A stretch of DNA of 64,000 nucleotides from Nelumbo lutea (Eukaryota; Streptophyta; Magnoliopsida; Proteales; Nelumbonaceae). The stretch spans positions 62,801,655 through 62,865,654 of the forward strand of contig JAKGHH010000005.1 in the NCBI GenBank assembly GCA_022828595.1, written 5' to 3'. The notes beneath the pieces are model-generated. The model worked only from the letters and a program-made list of their open reading frames with translations. It was not told where the DNA came from and did not search any database. Of this stretch, positions 34,960 through 45,640 are shown piece after piece (positions within the stretch are counted from its first letter, which is position 1; every line of letters begins with the position of its first letter). Both the position numbers and the translations under genes were made by a program.

Positions 34960-36480
34960 CTCACCCAAACTGGGGATCTCGGGCTCAACTGGCCTAGGGT
35001 CTTCGAGGCTGAACGTGCACTCAGCGATGAAATCTGCCAAGGCTTGGGCCTTAATAGTAGTTCGTGGCTTATACTGGAGGTCGTACTCGCTGAGCTCGAT
35101 GGCCCACTTCGTCAGCCGACCGGAAAGCTCAGGCTTGAGTAAGACTTGCCTCAGAGGTTTGTCAATCAAGACGATGACAGTGTGAGCCTGGAAATATGGG
35201 CGGAGTTTCCGAGCTATAATTATCAATGTGTATGGCAGCTTTTCTATCTACGGGTATCTCGTCTCTGCTCCCTGCAAAATTTTACTAATATAATAGATGG
35301 GTCGTTGGACCCGATCTACTTCTTTTATTAGTACCGAACTGTCCACCTCGTCACTTGCCGAGAGGTACAGTTCCAAGACCTCGCCCTCCTCGGGCCCGGT
35401 TAAGACCGGCACACTAGCGAGGTAGTTCTTTAGCTCGTTGAACGCGAACTGGCAGTCTCAGGTCCATTCGAATCCTTTGCCTTTAATTGCTTTAAAGAAA
35501 GGCAGGCAGCAGTTTGCCGACTTGGACATGAAGCAGCTCAGAGCGGCTATGCGGTCATTTAGCCTCTGAAGTTCTTTTACCTTTCGGGGTGGCCTCATAT
35601 CTAGGATGGCCTTTATCTTGCCCGAGTTGGCCTCAATACCGCGCCGGTTGATAATGTACCCTAGGAACTTACCCGAGGTGACTCCGAAGACACATTTATT
35701 TGGGTTTAGTTTCATGCTAAATTGACACAGAATTTGGAAGACAGAATCTAAGTCTTGTATTAATTCATGCGAAAACTGTGTCTTGACGACCATGTCGTCT
35801 ACATAACATTCTATCTTCGTGCCACTTAAGGGTTGAAACAGCTTATTCACAAGTCTTTGGAAGGTTGCCCCAGCATTTTTTAGTCCAAAGGGCATGATCT
35901 TGTAGCAGTACAGGCCAAACTCGGTTATGAAGATGGTTTTTTCCTCGTCGGATTGGTCCATCCTGATTTGATTGTAGCTCGAGTAAGCATTCAAGAAGCT
36001 TAGCAACTCATGTCCTGAGGTCGCGTCCACTAGGCGGTCAATTCTGGGGAGGGGGAAGCAATCTTTCGGGCAAGCTCGGTTCAGGTCGATGTAGTCGACG
36101 CACATGCGCCACTTGTCATTTGCCTTTTTTACCAGCACCGGGTTGGCTACCCAGCTCGGGTAATGAACTTCCCTTATGAAGTTTGCTGCGAGGAGCTTTT
36201 CGACCTCCTCGTCGACCGCCCTCCAGCATTCTGGGGCTAAGTTGCGTTTCTTCTATCTAATGAGTCAGACTACAGGGTTAGTATTAAGTTTGTGAGTTAT
36301 AAGGTTGGGGTCAATACCGGGCATATCGACTGTGAACCATGCAAAAATATCTAAATTTTGAAGTAAGAAACTCACCAGTTCGGTTCGTAGAGGTTCCTGG
36401 ATGGAAGCACCGATCTGTAGTGTCCAAGCCAGGTCCAAAGCTGAAGTTGGGATTGCAACCGTTTCTTCTATGGGCGAAGC
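34960..36480 (-). pseudogene. Reverse transcriptase and RNase H of element A
   Basis: From the right come the N-terminal RT approach (FIREVHYPSWVANPVLVKK), then KWRMCVDYIDLNRACPKDCFPLPRID, FITEFGLYCYKIMPFGLKNAGATFQRLVN, the catalytic YVDDMVVK near 35790-35805, FLGYIINRRGIEANSGKI, and the RNase H part (VLIDKPLRQVLLKPELSGRLTKWAIELSEYDLQYKPR). Stops are visible near 36255, at 35455 (after GFEWT) and near 35258. The tether KPEL and a proline-rich linker lead to the second RNase H. Confidence 0.87.
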
Positions 36481-38965
36481 TCATTCTTTGCCTTGCTCCG
36501 TAGGCCACTCTAGTTTGAGGTCATCGGCCACCTTGGTTTTTCCCTTCAGGGCGGCAACATAGCACTTGCGGGACTCAAGCTGGTCGCCCCACGCTACCCC
36601 CACACCGAAGTTTGTAGAAAACTTCATTTCCAAGTAGTAGGTGGAGACCACTGCCCATAGGACATCAGTGAATGGCCGCCCTATTATGGCAGTGTATGAG
36701 GAGGGGGTCGCAACCACCAGGAAATCGTGGTTGAGTCTGATCGCACAGGGCCATGTGCCGACTTCCACAGGTACTATTATTTTCCCGAGGGCTCTGACTT
36801 CCTCTCCGCTGAAGCCCACCAGAGGAGTGTTTGCAGGCTTCAGCTCGCTTCTTTGAAACTGAAGCTGGTCAAACACCGACATGAAGAGAATGTCCGCCAA
36901 GCTGCCTGAATCAACAAGCACGCGCCTGACTTCGAAGTCGCTGATCCTTAGTTTGATGACAAGCACATCATCGTGGGGGTAGTGGACCCCTCGCGCATCG
37001 TCATTCGTGAAGAAAATCGGTTCCTCCATCTTCGACCTTTTTGGAGGGTTCTGTCCTTCTCGGGCAGCTTCGCGAATTGACGCCCGGGCCGCTGTCGAAG
37101 TGTAACCCGCTACTACCGAACCTCCCACTATCACGCGGATGGTTCCCCGAACTGGCCTCTCCTCTGGAGGCTGTCTTTGCGACGGTTCGGCTGGCCTGCT
37201 GCTGGACTCGGGGGCATCCTTACCATGCTCCCCTTGTCGACCTATCTTATTATTATTATTATTATTACTATTATGCTGTATAAAATTTCTCAAGTACTTC
37301 CGACGGATGAGTCCCTCTATCTCGTCCTGGAGATTATTACAATGCTCGGTACTATGACTGTGGTCTCTATGGAAACTGCAGTATAAGTTTTTGTTCCTCT
37401 CATTGGGATTCCCTTTTAGGCGAGGCGACCACTTCACGTACAGGGCGTCTTTGATCGTCATCAAGATCTCAGCCCGCTTCACATTTAAGGGTGTGTAGTC
37501 CATCCGAGCTGCTAAGGGAGCTCGGAACGGTTGGCTCGGCTTCGTCTCCCGAGTTGGATCTTTCCTCCTTCTGTCATCTGGGTTGGAGGGCTCACCTTCC
37601 CTCTTCCTTTTCTTGATCCCTCTCTCGGTTCTTTGGTTGATCTCTTCCTCTGTTCTCATGAATTTATCCGCGAGCTTGAGGAATCTAGCTACAGTCGCGG
37701 GTTGGCTAACTACCATGTTCCACTTGAACTCCTTGTGTGTCACTCCTCTTTTGGCTACCGCAAGCTGAACCGCGGGGTCCAGTCATTGAACCGCTTGATG
37801 TAGCCCCGGATGGACTCTCCTTCTCTTTGGACTACTCCGAAGATGCTCTCCTCGGTTCTGGGGCATCGTTTGCTAGTAACGAAGTGCGCAGTGAAGACCT
37901 ACACGAACTAGGTCCAGCTTCTTATTGACCTGGGGGTCAGGTTCCTGTACCAGGTGCGGGCCACCCCAAGAAGGTGGTAGTGAAGGCCATGCACATGCAT
38001 GATTCACTAACCCTTGTCAGGTGCATTTGGGACTGGAAGGCATCGACGTGATCGTTGGGGTCAAATGACCCATCATACTTGTTTAAAGGGGGGGAGTTTG
38101 AAATCTCTGGGCATGGGAACTGCAAGGAGTTTTGATGAGAGGGGGGAAGGGACTGAGAGAATAGGGACAACTTTTACCTTGTCTGAGCTTGTCTCTTCTT
38201 TACCTCGGAGTTCGGGCAAGACGCGGGTGGTAGTTCGGTGACTTCGTTGGCGTCTTCGTTGCTGAGTGGGCCTGGTACTGGCACTGCTGGCTTCGGTGTT
38301 GCCGAATTCGATGGGCCCAGACTATTGGTAGTCCGCCACTAGGACGCTGAATCGGTTCTCTGTGGGTGGGAGCTCAGACTTGGAGTGTCGAGGTGCTGAC
38401 TTGGCGGGCGAGGTTCCCGACCCGCCGGAGAGCTGCGAGGCGGGGGTGATTTTTCTTTCCCTCCGGCCTGGGGATGAGGCCTGGCTCTTGGAGGGGTTAT
38501 GAAGTTGGGAGGCTTCTCCTTGGTGAAGGCGTCCGCCCTGAGGGGAGGGCTTAACTAGCTTCGGAGCGGGGTGCCGAGGTGGAAATTGTGGTTGGTTCAG
38601 AGGCAGTTGGGGGAACTGCTGTTGATAGTGATACTGAGAGATGTGGTGCAGTACTTGGTGCTGTTGGAACTGTTGCATTTGGGCTTGCATTGCCGCATGC
38701 ACTGCATCAAGTCATCAAACTGGTTTTGGCTAGTCGCCAGGGGGACAGCAGTTGGTTCGGTAAAGGTTGTCTCGGTAGGGAGAGGAAGGGGGACATTCAT
38801 TGCGGAAAGATTCATGGGTGCCACTGTTCATGGCGCATTCAGGCTAGGGATTCCATCCACCAGAAGGGGGATGGTGAACTGTCGGATGCACACCACGGGG
38901 ACTTGAAGTTGTTCCCCGGTGGCGTTCATCTCCATGCTACGTCCGGTATTGCTGGAAGAAGCCAT
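36481..38965 (-). pseudogene. Gag and protease of element A
   Basis: The start is taken at the ATG at 38965 (MASSS...), matching element B. It has a glutamine-rich segment (AQMQQFQQHQ), the capsid-like part (PPLNKYDGSFDPNDHVDAFQSQMHL), THKEFKWNMVVSQP and a basic linker. A zinc-knuckle-like NLYCSFHRDHSHSTEHC and a poly-Asn run encoded by an ATT microsatellite (37246-37276) follow. The protease comes last, with active-site VDSGSLADIL and GRPFTDVLWAVVSTYYL. Frame breaks occur near 37930, 38170 and 38700; 36481-37743 is one open block of 420 codons. Confidence 0.85.
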
Positions 38966-39029
38966 GGGTGTTGGGGTTTCTTGAAAAAGAAGGGGGTTAT
39001 GAGAGTTTTAGAGGGAGGCTTTTAGAAGC

Positions 39030-39051
39030 GTATCCCACAGACGACGCCAAT
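39030..39051 (-). other. Primer-binding site of element A
   Basis: On the minus strand the sequence after the 5' LTR reads TTGGCGTCGTCTGTGGGAT. It differs from element B (TTGGCGCCATCTGTGGGAA) at three places. The TGGCGCC end fits a tRNA ending GGCGCCA, such as tRNA-Asp; the rest of the match is weak. Confidence 0.6.
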
Positions 39052-39760
39052 TGATGGAGTGCAATCCGGCCGGTCTTGGCTATCAACGATCTTGCCTCTG
39101 GCTAGAGCAAAAGGTGCCTAAAACGGGGAAGAAAGCGAGTAATCTCCGGGGAGGAACCCGGTGAGAGTGATCCAAAGCTCAAGTTATTTTTCCTCAAAGG
39201 CAAGATAAAAAACCAGATGGTGCAAAGTTATCACGTACCTCCTTCTTGGGGGGAAAAGAGCCTTTTATAACCACTTTGCGCACTTCCGCCAGTTCGGGTG
39301 TCATCACCTCTACTGGGGCAGACAACCGCCATTGCTCTCTTTGTCGGAGCCATCTCTGTGATTGGAGGTGGCGGTGGCAGGTGGTCGTTGAAGTGCGGCT
39401 ATCAAGTGTCAGATCCTAAGTCAGTCAGGTGCGTCGCCTCAGGATACGGACTCCTTTGGTGTCAGGTACGGTTGTTCACTTCGGCGGCCTGGAGCCAAAG
39501 TGTTGGAGTGGTGTGTGAGGTGAAGTCTTGAGTTCGAATAGAGGTATGGCCCGAACTGCCCTGGGGCGGGCCAGTTCGGGTTGTTGCCCTTTGCGCTTCT
39601 CGTAAGACTCGGGGTCAAAGGGAGAGTTCGGGCTCTTTTTGGGAAGCTCGGACTGCTGATTCCTCCTCTCGGAGCTCGCCTTAAGCGTACTGCCGTATCG
39701 AGCTGTTGCTTCTGCCACGTGTTGGGTGGTCAAGAAATCGGGTCAAATCTTCCTTCATCA
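39052..39760 (-). repeat. 5' LTR of element A (709 bp)
   Basis: It begins TGATGGAG and ends CTTCATCA on the plus strand. A minus-strand TATA box lies at 39262-39270. It pairs with 29686-30391 and is followed by AGTAT at 39761-39765. Confidence 0.93.
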
Positions 39761-39765
39761 AGTAT

Positions 39766-39870
39766 CATCATCATCCGAGCCTTATCCCATCTATATGGGG
39801 TTGGTTGCATGTATCATGTTTTGCCATTCCCTTCCGTTTTGACTATATCTATCATCAAATTAGGTTCCTA
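39766..39870 (-). mobile_element. RTE-type LINE 3' end relic
   Basis: The plus strand reads CATCATCATCCGAGCCTTATC, then GGGGTTGGTTGCATG, the phrase I associate with RTE LINE 3' ends and also seen near 19555. Element A landed at its edge. Only about 100 bases are recognisable. Confidence 0.5.
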
Positions 39871-40115
39871 ATCTGAGTATATACTTGTGGTAAAATAAAA
39901 ATTGGAAATACCCTTGTTGGTCTTGTATAAAATTGAATTTCACATAGGCCTCGTTTTGCTAATAACAGATCCCTTCTAATACATCATTTTTTTTTTGGTT
40001 ATTTTTTGTTACAAATTTTAAGAAGAGACTTGAAAGCCTGTCACTAAAGTTAAAAGTAAAAGATTGCAATAAAAGGCAAAATGGAAAAAATTTGTTACTG
40101 AATGATGTATCCATT

Positions 40116-40135
40116 GGGAGATTGATTTTACTCCC
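40116..40135 (-). promoter_or_regulatory. Variant 3' hairpin behind SAUR pseudogene 40675
   Basis: GGGAG (40116-40120) and CTCCC (40131-40135) can pair around a 10-base loop. The three other minus-strand SAURs have the same stem with a 5-base loop at 44290, 59789 and 63005. The stem is kept while the loop changed length. Confidence 0.45.
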
Positions 40136-40373
40136 TAATCCTGTACAGACGAAAATTTACATTGCAGAGGCAAGTAAAAATACTTTGCAAAATTGTTGGA
40201 GAGATTGGTCCTAAAGTAATTCCAACCTGCTTCCCTTTCAGCTTGAACATAATGTCTTCCTTTTTGCTCAGAATCTGTGATTTGAAACTGCAATCCTGAT
40301 TGCAGTAAAGAAGACAATGAGCCAGCCCATGTTTCCTTTGACTGGAATAGTTGATCTTAAATTCCTCCTCGTA

Positions 40374-40675
40374 TTAGCCACTCAATTGAGATGCCAGACC
40401 AATGAAGGTTTCTTCTTTGCAAGGAATTGTCAGACCACCTGTTGGGTGCTTGAACCCGAACTCCTCCTCAGCCTTATTGAGCAAATCTTGGAATGAAGGA
40501 TGGTTCAAGTAGGATATTGGAACAATGAATCTCTTTTTTCATTCACGCCAACATAAACTTCAAAGTGGCCCTTAGGAACATCAGACATTGTTGCTGAAGG
40601 TAATAGGTTCCTTCTCAAAAGAGAGCGCTTGAAGATCTCCTTGGCATGAACCATTCCAGGTACACGAACAGCCAT
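40374..40675 (-). pseudogene. SAUR gene with single homopolymer frameshift
   Basis: Minus-strand ATG at 40675 gives MAVRVPGMVHAKEIFKRSLLRRN, then [16 protein letters not shown]. At the run of six T (40534-40539 on the plus strand) one base is missing relative to the family. After that shift the rest is intact: [42 protein letters not shown] and TAA at 40374-40376. No other lesion is visible, so it is either very recently disabled or an assembly error in a homopolymer. A TATA-like GCTATAAGAG lies at 40798-40807 and a GCCATGTGA word at 40985-40993 (minus strand). It is divergent to the SAUR at 42610. Confidence 0.85.
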
Positions 40676-42395
40676 GAGTTGTAATTTCTTTGGAAAACAA
40701 GGAATAGCCAGATATTGATCTCAAAGGTATTACTTACTGAAACAAAGAAAGCTTCAATACCAAGTGTAGGGGGTGAAGAACAATACTGAAAGGATACTCT
40801 TATAGCTAGGGGAATGCCTCACATGAAACCACATGAATTTGTCCCCAAGTCAGTGTCAAATATTCAAGCTGAGCTAGGAGCTAGTGAGCATATTGCCACA
40901 TCATGTCCTTCAAATTGACTGTGTAGTGTCTGGTCATTGGCAATTGGGTCAGTCAGTAAGCTAAGGGACATGCATCATCCAGGATCACATGGCTTTGTTC
41001 TTAATTAGAAACCTACATTGCCTTGGTCGTCCTTCAATCATTGGGTCTCTTCAAGGATTTTCACGGCTTCTCTCTCTGCTGTTTACAATCCACTAAAGCA
41101 AGGCCCAGAAGGCCCATGTGAAGGATACTGAAACATAGTTACACTTACACAGGGTATAGATATGAATACAACTTGAAGATCAATGAATCAGAGCTTGGAC
41201 CTAAATTAAAAGCAAGAAAATCGACTGAAATTTGACAGTAAAAGATAAATGTATGAACCTAACATGGTGCCATCTTTTTTTTCGTATAACTTATCATTGA
41301 TCAAGTTGCCTGGGGAAACATTAGGCCCTGAGTGTCGCAGCATGTGTAAGAGAAATGAAGAACATAACGTGGACATTGGTATACTTGGTATATCTCAATT
41401 AATTTAAAGAAAGCTATATAAGCATCATTGTTCACCTCCTTCAGAGTTGCTAGAATTCTCTAGTCTCTTATTCTCATCTTACTTTCCTGTTTCTTCTTGG
41501 TGAAAAGAAAAACTCTATGTATTAGAGTTTATCATAATGAGTTATGACAGACTTCAGCTTCACCAGGCCATCTGCAAAGCTAAAACGACGGGCCGTATAT
41601 AGGCAAGCTGAAAACTTTCATTAGGCCAGCCAAGGCCAAAGGCCCACCAGGCTCGGGATGGGTCCAAGGTGCAACTGCTAGACTAGATCCTCTTAGGTTC
41701 CAATCAGACGATTGGAATCCAGAGTCCAGAAAAAAAGAAGATGATCTTGTATCAGGCTTAATGGGAGCAGAGTTGTGGGCCCCAAGTATTACACAATGCC
41801 TTAAAGAGAGGTCCAAGACCTAAAAATACAAACCAAATCTATCAAATCTTAATCCATAACAAATTCAACCCTGATATGCTAATGAAATCTCACAATCGGA
41901 TAATACCATACCATGTATCCATGTCCCACGCCTCTCATTTGGAGGGGTGCTCTTAGTCATCGGAAATAAGCCCACATAGAGATTAGTATATAGAATTTTG
42001 GTTTCAGAGAGGGAAACCGAAACCGAAACCTTTTAGTCATTGGTCTTCTTTCACCAAGACGAAGAGATTTGATTGTGACAGCAATAAGAGATAGGGAGAG
42101 CCGGAGAGGGAAAGGAGAAAAAAGAAAGAAAGAAAAAATGATAAGACCTCTGACCTCTCCCAAAGAGCTTTGGGACCCGGCTATTCCAGTCTTGTGTTTG
42201 CAACTAGTCATAATCAAGGGACGCCTGTTTTCCGTCAACTCAAGTTAGGTTGTAAACTCTAGGCTGTTTGCCAAGTGGTTGGGCATTGCCTATTTTTATC
42301 CTCTCAATCCAGATAAATCATTGGGCATTTTTTTTCTGGGTTTGTCCCAAATGAAGACCAAACCGAAATAAGGACAATAGATCTGGAGGCAAGTC
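40676..42395. other. Intergenic region between divergent SAUR copies
   Basis: The left end is the promoter of the minus-strand copy. The part from about 42205 resembles 61035-61262 before the SAUR at 61471 (CAAGGGACGCCTG, AAGTGGTTGGGCATTG, ATCTGGAGGCAA). No gene is seen. Confidence 0.5.
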
Positions 42396-42422
42396 CATGT
42401 GAACCCTCATGACTTGTGTCTC
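42396..42422 (+). promoter_or_regulatory. Conserved SAUR upstream module with AuxRE core
   Basis: CATGTGAACCCTCATGACT at 42396-42414 is followed by TGTCTC at 42418-42423, the core of the auxin response element bound by ARFs. The first part is shared with 28195 and 61263. The ATG is about 200 bases away. Confidence 0.6.
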
Positions 42423-42507
42423 TAACCAAGGCCCCCACTCAGCTGCCTCTTCACCACTGGTTCAATAGTTGACAGGGATTTCTTTTTAATCGTTAATTAG
42501 CTTCTTC

Positions 42508-42517
42508 TATATATACA
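42508..42517 (+). promoter_or_regulatory. TATA box of SAUR at 42610
   Basis: CTATATATAC lies about 100 bases before the start codon. Confidence 0.6.
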
Positions 42518-42609
42518 TGCATATACAAGTCCAAGATACTCACAAATCACAACCTCTATTCTTAAAAGTTTATCTTCTTCAATTCCTTTCTGATTTCAGA
42601 ATAGAAGCC

Positions 42610-42912
42610 ATGGGTATCCGCTTGCCTGCTTTGTTTCATGCTAAGATGATTCTCCGACGCTCTTTCCTGACTGCAAACCACTCTACTTCCGCGGCCTTGG
42701 ATGTCCCAAAAGGTCACTTGGCTGTTTATGTCGGAGAGACCCAAAAGAAGCGATTTGTGGTTCCAATATCATATTTGAACCACCCTTCATTTCAAGATTT
42801 GCTAACTCAGGCAGAAGAAGAGTTTGGATTCCATCATCCAATGGGAGGTCTCACCATTCCTTGCAAAGAAGATGCCTTCACTAATCTCACATCTTCCTTG
42901 AATAGTTCATGA
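42610..42912 (+). CDS. SAUR: SAUR family protein, 100 aa
   Basis: This is an intact intronless [33 protein letters not shown], then from residue 32 [52 protein letters not shown] and LTSSLNSS. An upstream in-frame ATG at 42517 overlaps the TATA box region and adds 31 unrelated residues, so 42610 is chosen. It is nearly the same as the copies at 28384 and 61471. It is convergent with the minus-strand SAUR at 44950, an arrangement repeated at 61471/63644. Its promoter holds the CATGTGA module and a TGTCTC auxin-response core. The family role is promotion of cell expansion by PP2C-D inhibition. The 3' region contains an ATAGATT word. Confidence 0.95.
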   Translation: MGIRLPALFHAKMILRRSFLTANHSTSAALDVPKGHLAVYVGETQKKRFVVPISYLNHPSFQDLLTQAEEEFGFHHPMGGLTIPCKEDAFTNLTSSLNSS

Positions 42913-44289
42913 GAAAATGATCAAATTTTGTAAAGCAATGATTGAGTGTAAATAGCTTTTTTGTAAAAGAGTCGGAGAAGAGGGAAAACAAGTTCCTTCT
43001 CCTCCCTGAAAATTATACAATAGATTTTTGTTCAATTATTTTTTCGTTTTTTCACTGACATAATTCTAACTTCATAGATTCCCTCAGAGTTTGAATGGGT
43101 ACCAAAAAAAGTATGGTACCTAAAAACTGAAAAGCAATCTATCTACTAGTCTGACATCCACTAAAGTTTTTCAGGTATATAGAAATTGCGAAAGAAAAAA
43201 GAAATATACAAACGAGGGAAGATTACAGACTAAGGTACTATCAAATAAAAGCAAACTCTTGTCAGCACAAAGGCAGGGGTTTGTTTCACCATTTCATGGT
43301 CCCAGATTACAACTGATGTGATTTATTCAAATTCAGCTTGAATTCATATAACAATTACCGATTTCTTTTGGTTTTGTCATCCCATCATAAATTCCTCTTT
43401 ACATTTTTCTTAGCTTCATAAAAATTAGAGTTTCGGAGATATAGAGTTTCAGGTATCATATCTTTCTCCATTTGGACAATTTTGCTGCATTTAAAAATGG
43501 TGATGAGTGAAAGATTCCTTGTTTGAGGAATAATTCGCCTATATGGTATCCATTAAATTAGCCAGTGTGTGATACATCAGCTGATAGTTGGGGGCTTGAT
43601 GCTTAGTGTCCTAATTATCAAATGCATTATAGTTGGGAAATGGGAATTTGGGCACTTTAGTGATGGGCACATACCCAACATTTTATTTTTTTGCAAGCTG
43701 AGGCTTATGCGTTCATAAATCATAAGTGAAGTGCTTGGGAAGAAGGTTGCATCCTTCTGGATTGAGGGAGAGAACTTTATTTTTGTTATTTTTTGGTATT
43801 TGGGGGAGAAAGCATGAATTACTACTCCAATCATGAAAGAACAATATTTTTGGAATTTATAAATAAGAATAAATTTTCAGGATTATTAGGGGCAAGCTAC
43901 CCCAGATAAATGTAGCTCAAATTCTCCCTTTTTACCAAAGAAACACTGAGAAGAGCAATAAATTTGGAAAATAGAAAAAACTGGTGAAGGAATTTTTGGA
44001 GAAACCAAGGGAAAGGATATCTAACCCAATCAAGCACTATCCAGTCCTGAATTTCGATGTAATTAATCTAACTCGTTAGAAATTCGCGAGAAAGATCAAC
44101 CAGGTGTTAATTCCTAATTTGAGAGAAAGGTCATCTTGGGTACACAAAATATATCGTACAATGCTCCTCTATCTTATATTAATTCCGCCACTAATTTTTG
44201 GCTTCAAAGCAGAGAGGATACCATGCATGAAACAAGATGGTTTGATCAACAAAAGTTGAAAATGAGTTATATTTAATGATTTTGTATTG
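42913..44289. other. Duplicated spacer between convergent SAURs
   Basis: It carries no gene. From about 43540 to 44289 it resembles 62560-63004 and, in part, 59150-59788 (for instance GATGGTTTGATCAACAAAAG near 44237 and 62951). It is therefore part of the block duplicated with the genes. Confidence 0.55.
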
Positions 44290-44304
44290 GGGAGATTTAC
44301 TCCC
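44290..44304 (-). promoter_or_regulatory. Conserved 3' hairpin of minus-strand SAUR
   Basis: GGGAG-ATTTA-CTCCC (read on plus) forms a 5-bp stem and 5-base loop about 355 bases after the stop of the SAUR at 44950. The same hairpin with flanks TTGTATTGG and TGGTC or TAGTC stands behind the copies at 60387 and 63644. It may mark the 3' end of the transcript. Confidence 0.45.
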
Positions 44305-44659
44305 TAGTCATGTACAAAAATAAAATTATACATTGGAGTGGCTAGCAGATTCTTTACAAAATTGAAGAGATTGATTACAATGTCAATGTGCTTTTCCTGT
44401 AGCTTTGAGCATAATCTTCCCATTCTCTGCAAACCAGAGAAAATTAAAGCTTGAGTACAGTTCTTTCTCCATTCAGCAGCTTTGAAATATATTGCCTCCC
44501 CACTTGTTTCTAACCACTAACCAGTCACCAGTGTGGTTTGAACTTGCAATCTGGCGATTTTGCAGCAGAGAATGTCAACCAAGGTGCAGATCTGTTAATT
44601 CTCTTGATTGACCTATTCAATGGATTTGAGGCTCCTGCATTCCTCTCCTCTCATGATCA

Positions 44660-44950
44660 CTAGCCACTCAAACGAGAAGTAAGGTCGAGAAATTGATCTT
44701 CTTTGCAAGGAATTGTAAGACCACCCATTGGATGGTCGAATCCAAACTCTTCCTCTGCCTGGCTTAACAAATCTTGGAAGGAAGGGTGGCTCAAGTAGGA
44801 TATTGGAACAATGAACCTCTTCTTTTGAGCCTCACCCACATAGACTGCAAAGTGGCCCTTGGGAACATTAGAGGTAGGTGCAGAAGGTGAAATAAGAGAA
44901 CGTCGAAGAATTGCTTTTGCATGAACAATTCCAGGCAATCGGATACCCAT
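44660..44950 (-). CDS. SAUR: SAUR family protein, 96 aa
   Basis: This is an intact intronless [31 protein letters not shown], then from residue 29 [52 protein letters not shown] and LTSRLSG. The open frame begins at 45025, but the 25 extra residues have no family similarity and the MGIRLP methionine is preferred. A minus-strand TATA box (CTATATAAC) is at 45083-45090 and a GCCATGTGA word at 45244-45252. It is a close paralogue of 60387 and 63644, which share [12 protein letters not shown]. It is convergent with 42610. The family role is expected. Confidence 0.94.
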   Translation of the reverse strand: MGIRLPGIVHAKAILRRSLISPSAPTSNVPKGHFAVYVGEAQKKRFIVPISYLSHPSFQDLLSQAEEEFGFDHPMGGLTIPCKEDQFLDLTSRLSG

Positions 44951-45082
44951 GGCTTCTGAGGTTACTTGTAAAAAAGAATGAATGACTAATATGGATCTCA
45001 AAGTTTGCTTCAGATCTGAAAGCACCTAAGTGAAGGGCTAAACCAGAAAGAATCGATGAACTTTCATTCAGCATGTGGGTAG

Positions 45083-45090
45083 TTATATAG
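45083..45090 (-). promoter_or_regulatory. TATA box of SAUR at 44950
   Basis: The minus strand reads CTATATAACTACCCAC, about 135 bases upstream. The ACCCAC tail is also found after the TATA box at 60464. Confidence 0.55.
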
Positions 45091-45585
45091 AAAGATAATA
45101 TGTAGCCGAGGCCAGCCACTTGAGGAAACATTATTGGGCATGTGGTGGGACTGACTGTGTTGTCGATCCTTTCATTTGTTCTTTGTGAAGTAACTGCTTG
45201 ACTGCCAATTGGGTTTGTTGATGAACCTGCATATCTTCAAGGGTCACATGGCTTTTGCCTTGCAACCACTGGACCGGTTGAAGATCTCTCTCTCTCAAAA
45301 GTTATTCATCAACAGACCCATGGTACAGAAGCATGGACCAAGTGGCTGGCTACAACCACAAGCATGCACTTGACAAATAACCACATATCCATGTGATGGT
45401 GTTGGAACAAACACAGATTCATTTTGAAGGCAGATTCAAGTTTAAATTGGGCCTACTACTTACAGACTTAAAAGCAAAGTAAATGATGATTGAGATTTGT
45501 GCAACAACGGATGAATGCATCAAGCTAATAGAGTAGCATCCAATGTTTCCATGCAACTTCCACAACAAACATACATTACTATAAG

Positions 45586-45586
<1 letters not shown>
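45091..45586. other. Promoter-distal spacer
   Basis: It contains the minus-strand CATGTGA word at 45244-45252. No gene is seen. Confidence 0.4.

Positions 45587-45640
<54 letters not shown>
45587..45640. repeat. ATT microsatellite, 18 units
   Basis: It is an uninterrupted run of 54 bases of ATT. Open frames through it (poly-Asn or poly-Ile) are artefacts. Confidence 0.95.

Larger units (their letters stand above)
29686..39760 (-). mobile_element. Full-length Ty3/Gypsy Tat-type LTR retrotransposon A
   Basis: The 10,075-base element is flanked by a perfect 5-bp target duplication, AGTAT (29681-29685 and 39761-39765). On the minus strand the order is 5' LTR, primer-binding site, gag-protease, RT with RNase H, a second archaeal-type RNase H, integrase, an antisense gene on the opposite strand, polypurine tract and 3' LTR. 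The dual RNase H and antisense gene mark the Tat lineage. All frames carry stops or shifts and one integrase catalytic Asp is Asn, so it is dead. The LTRs differ at roughly a tenth of sites in their first 130 bases, so the insertion is old. It is GC-richer than the flanks. Confidence 0.92.

Noticed and set aside
45587..45640. CRISPR-like array
   Set aside because: A simple trinucleotide repeat; the LTR array at 53579 also lacks spacers, and the genome is a plant.
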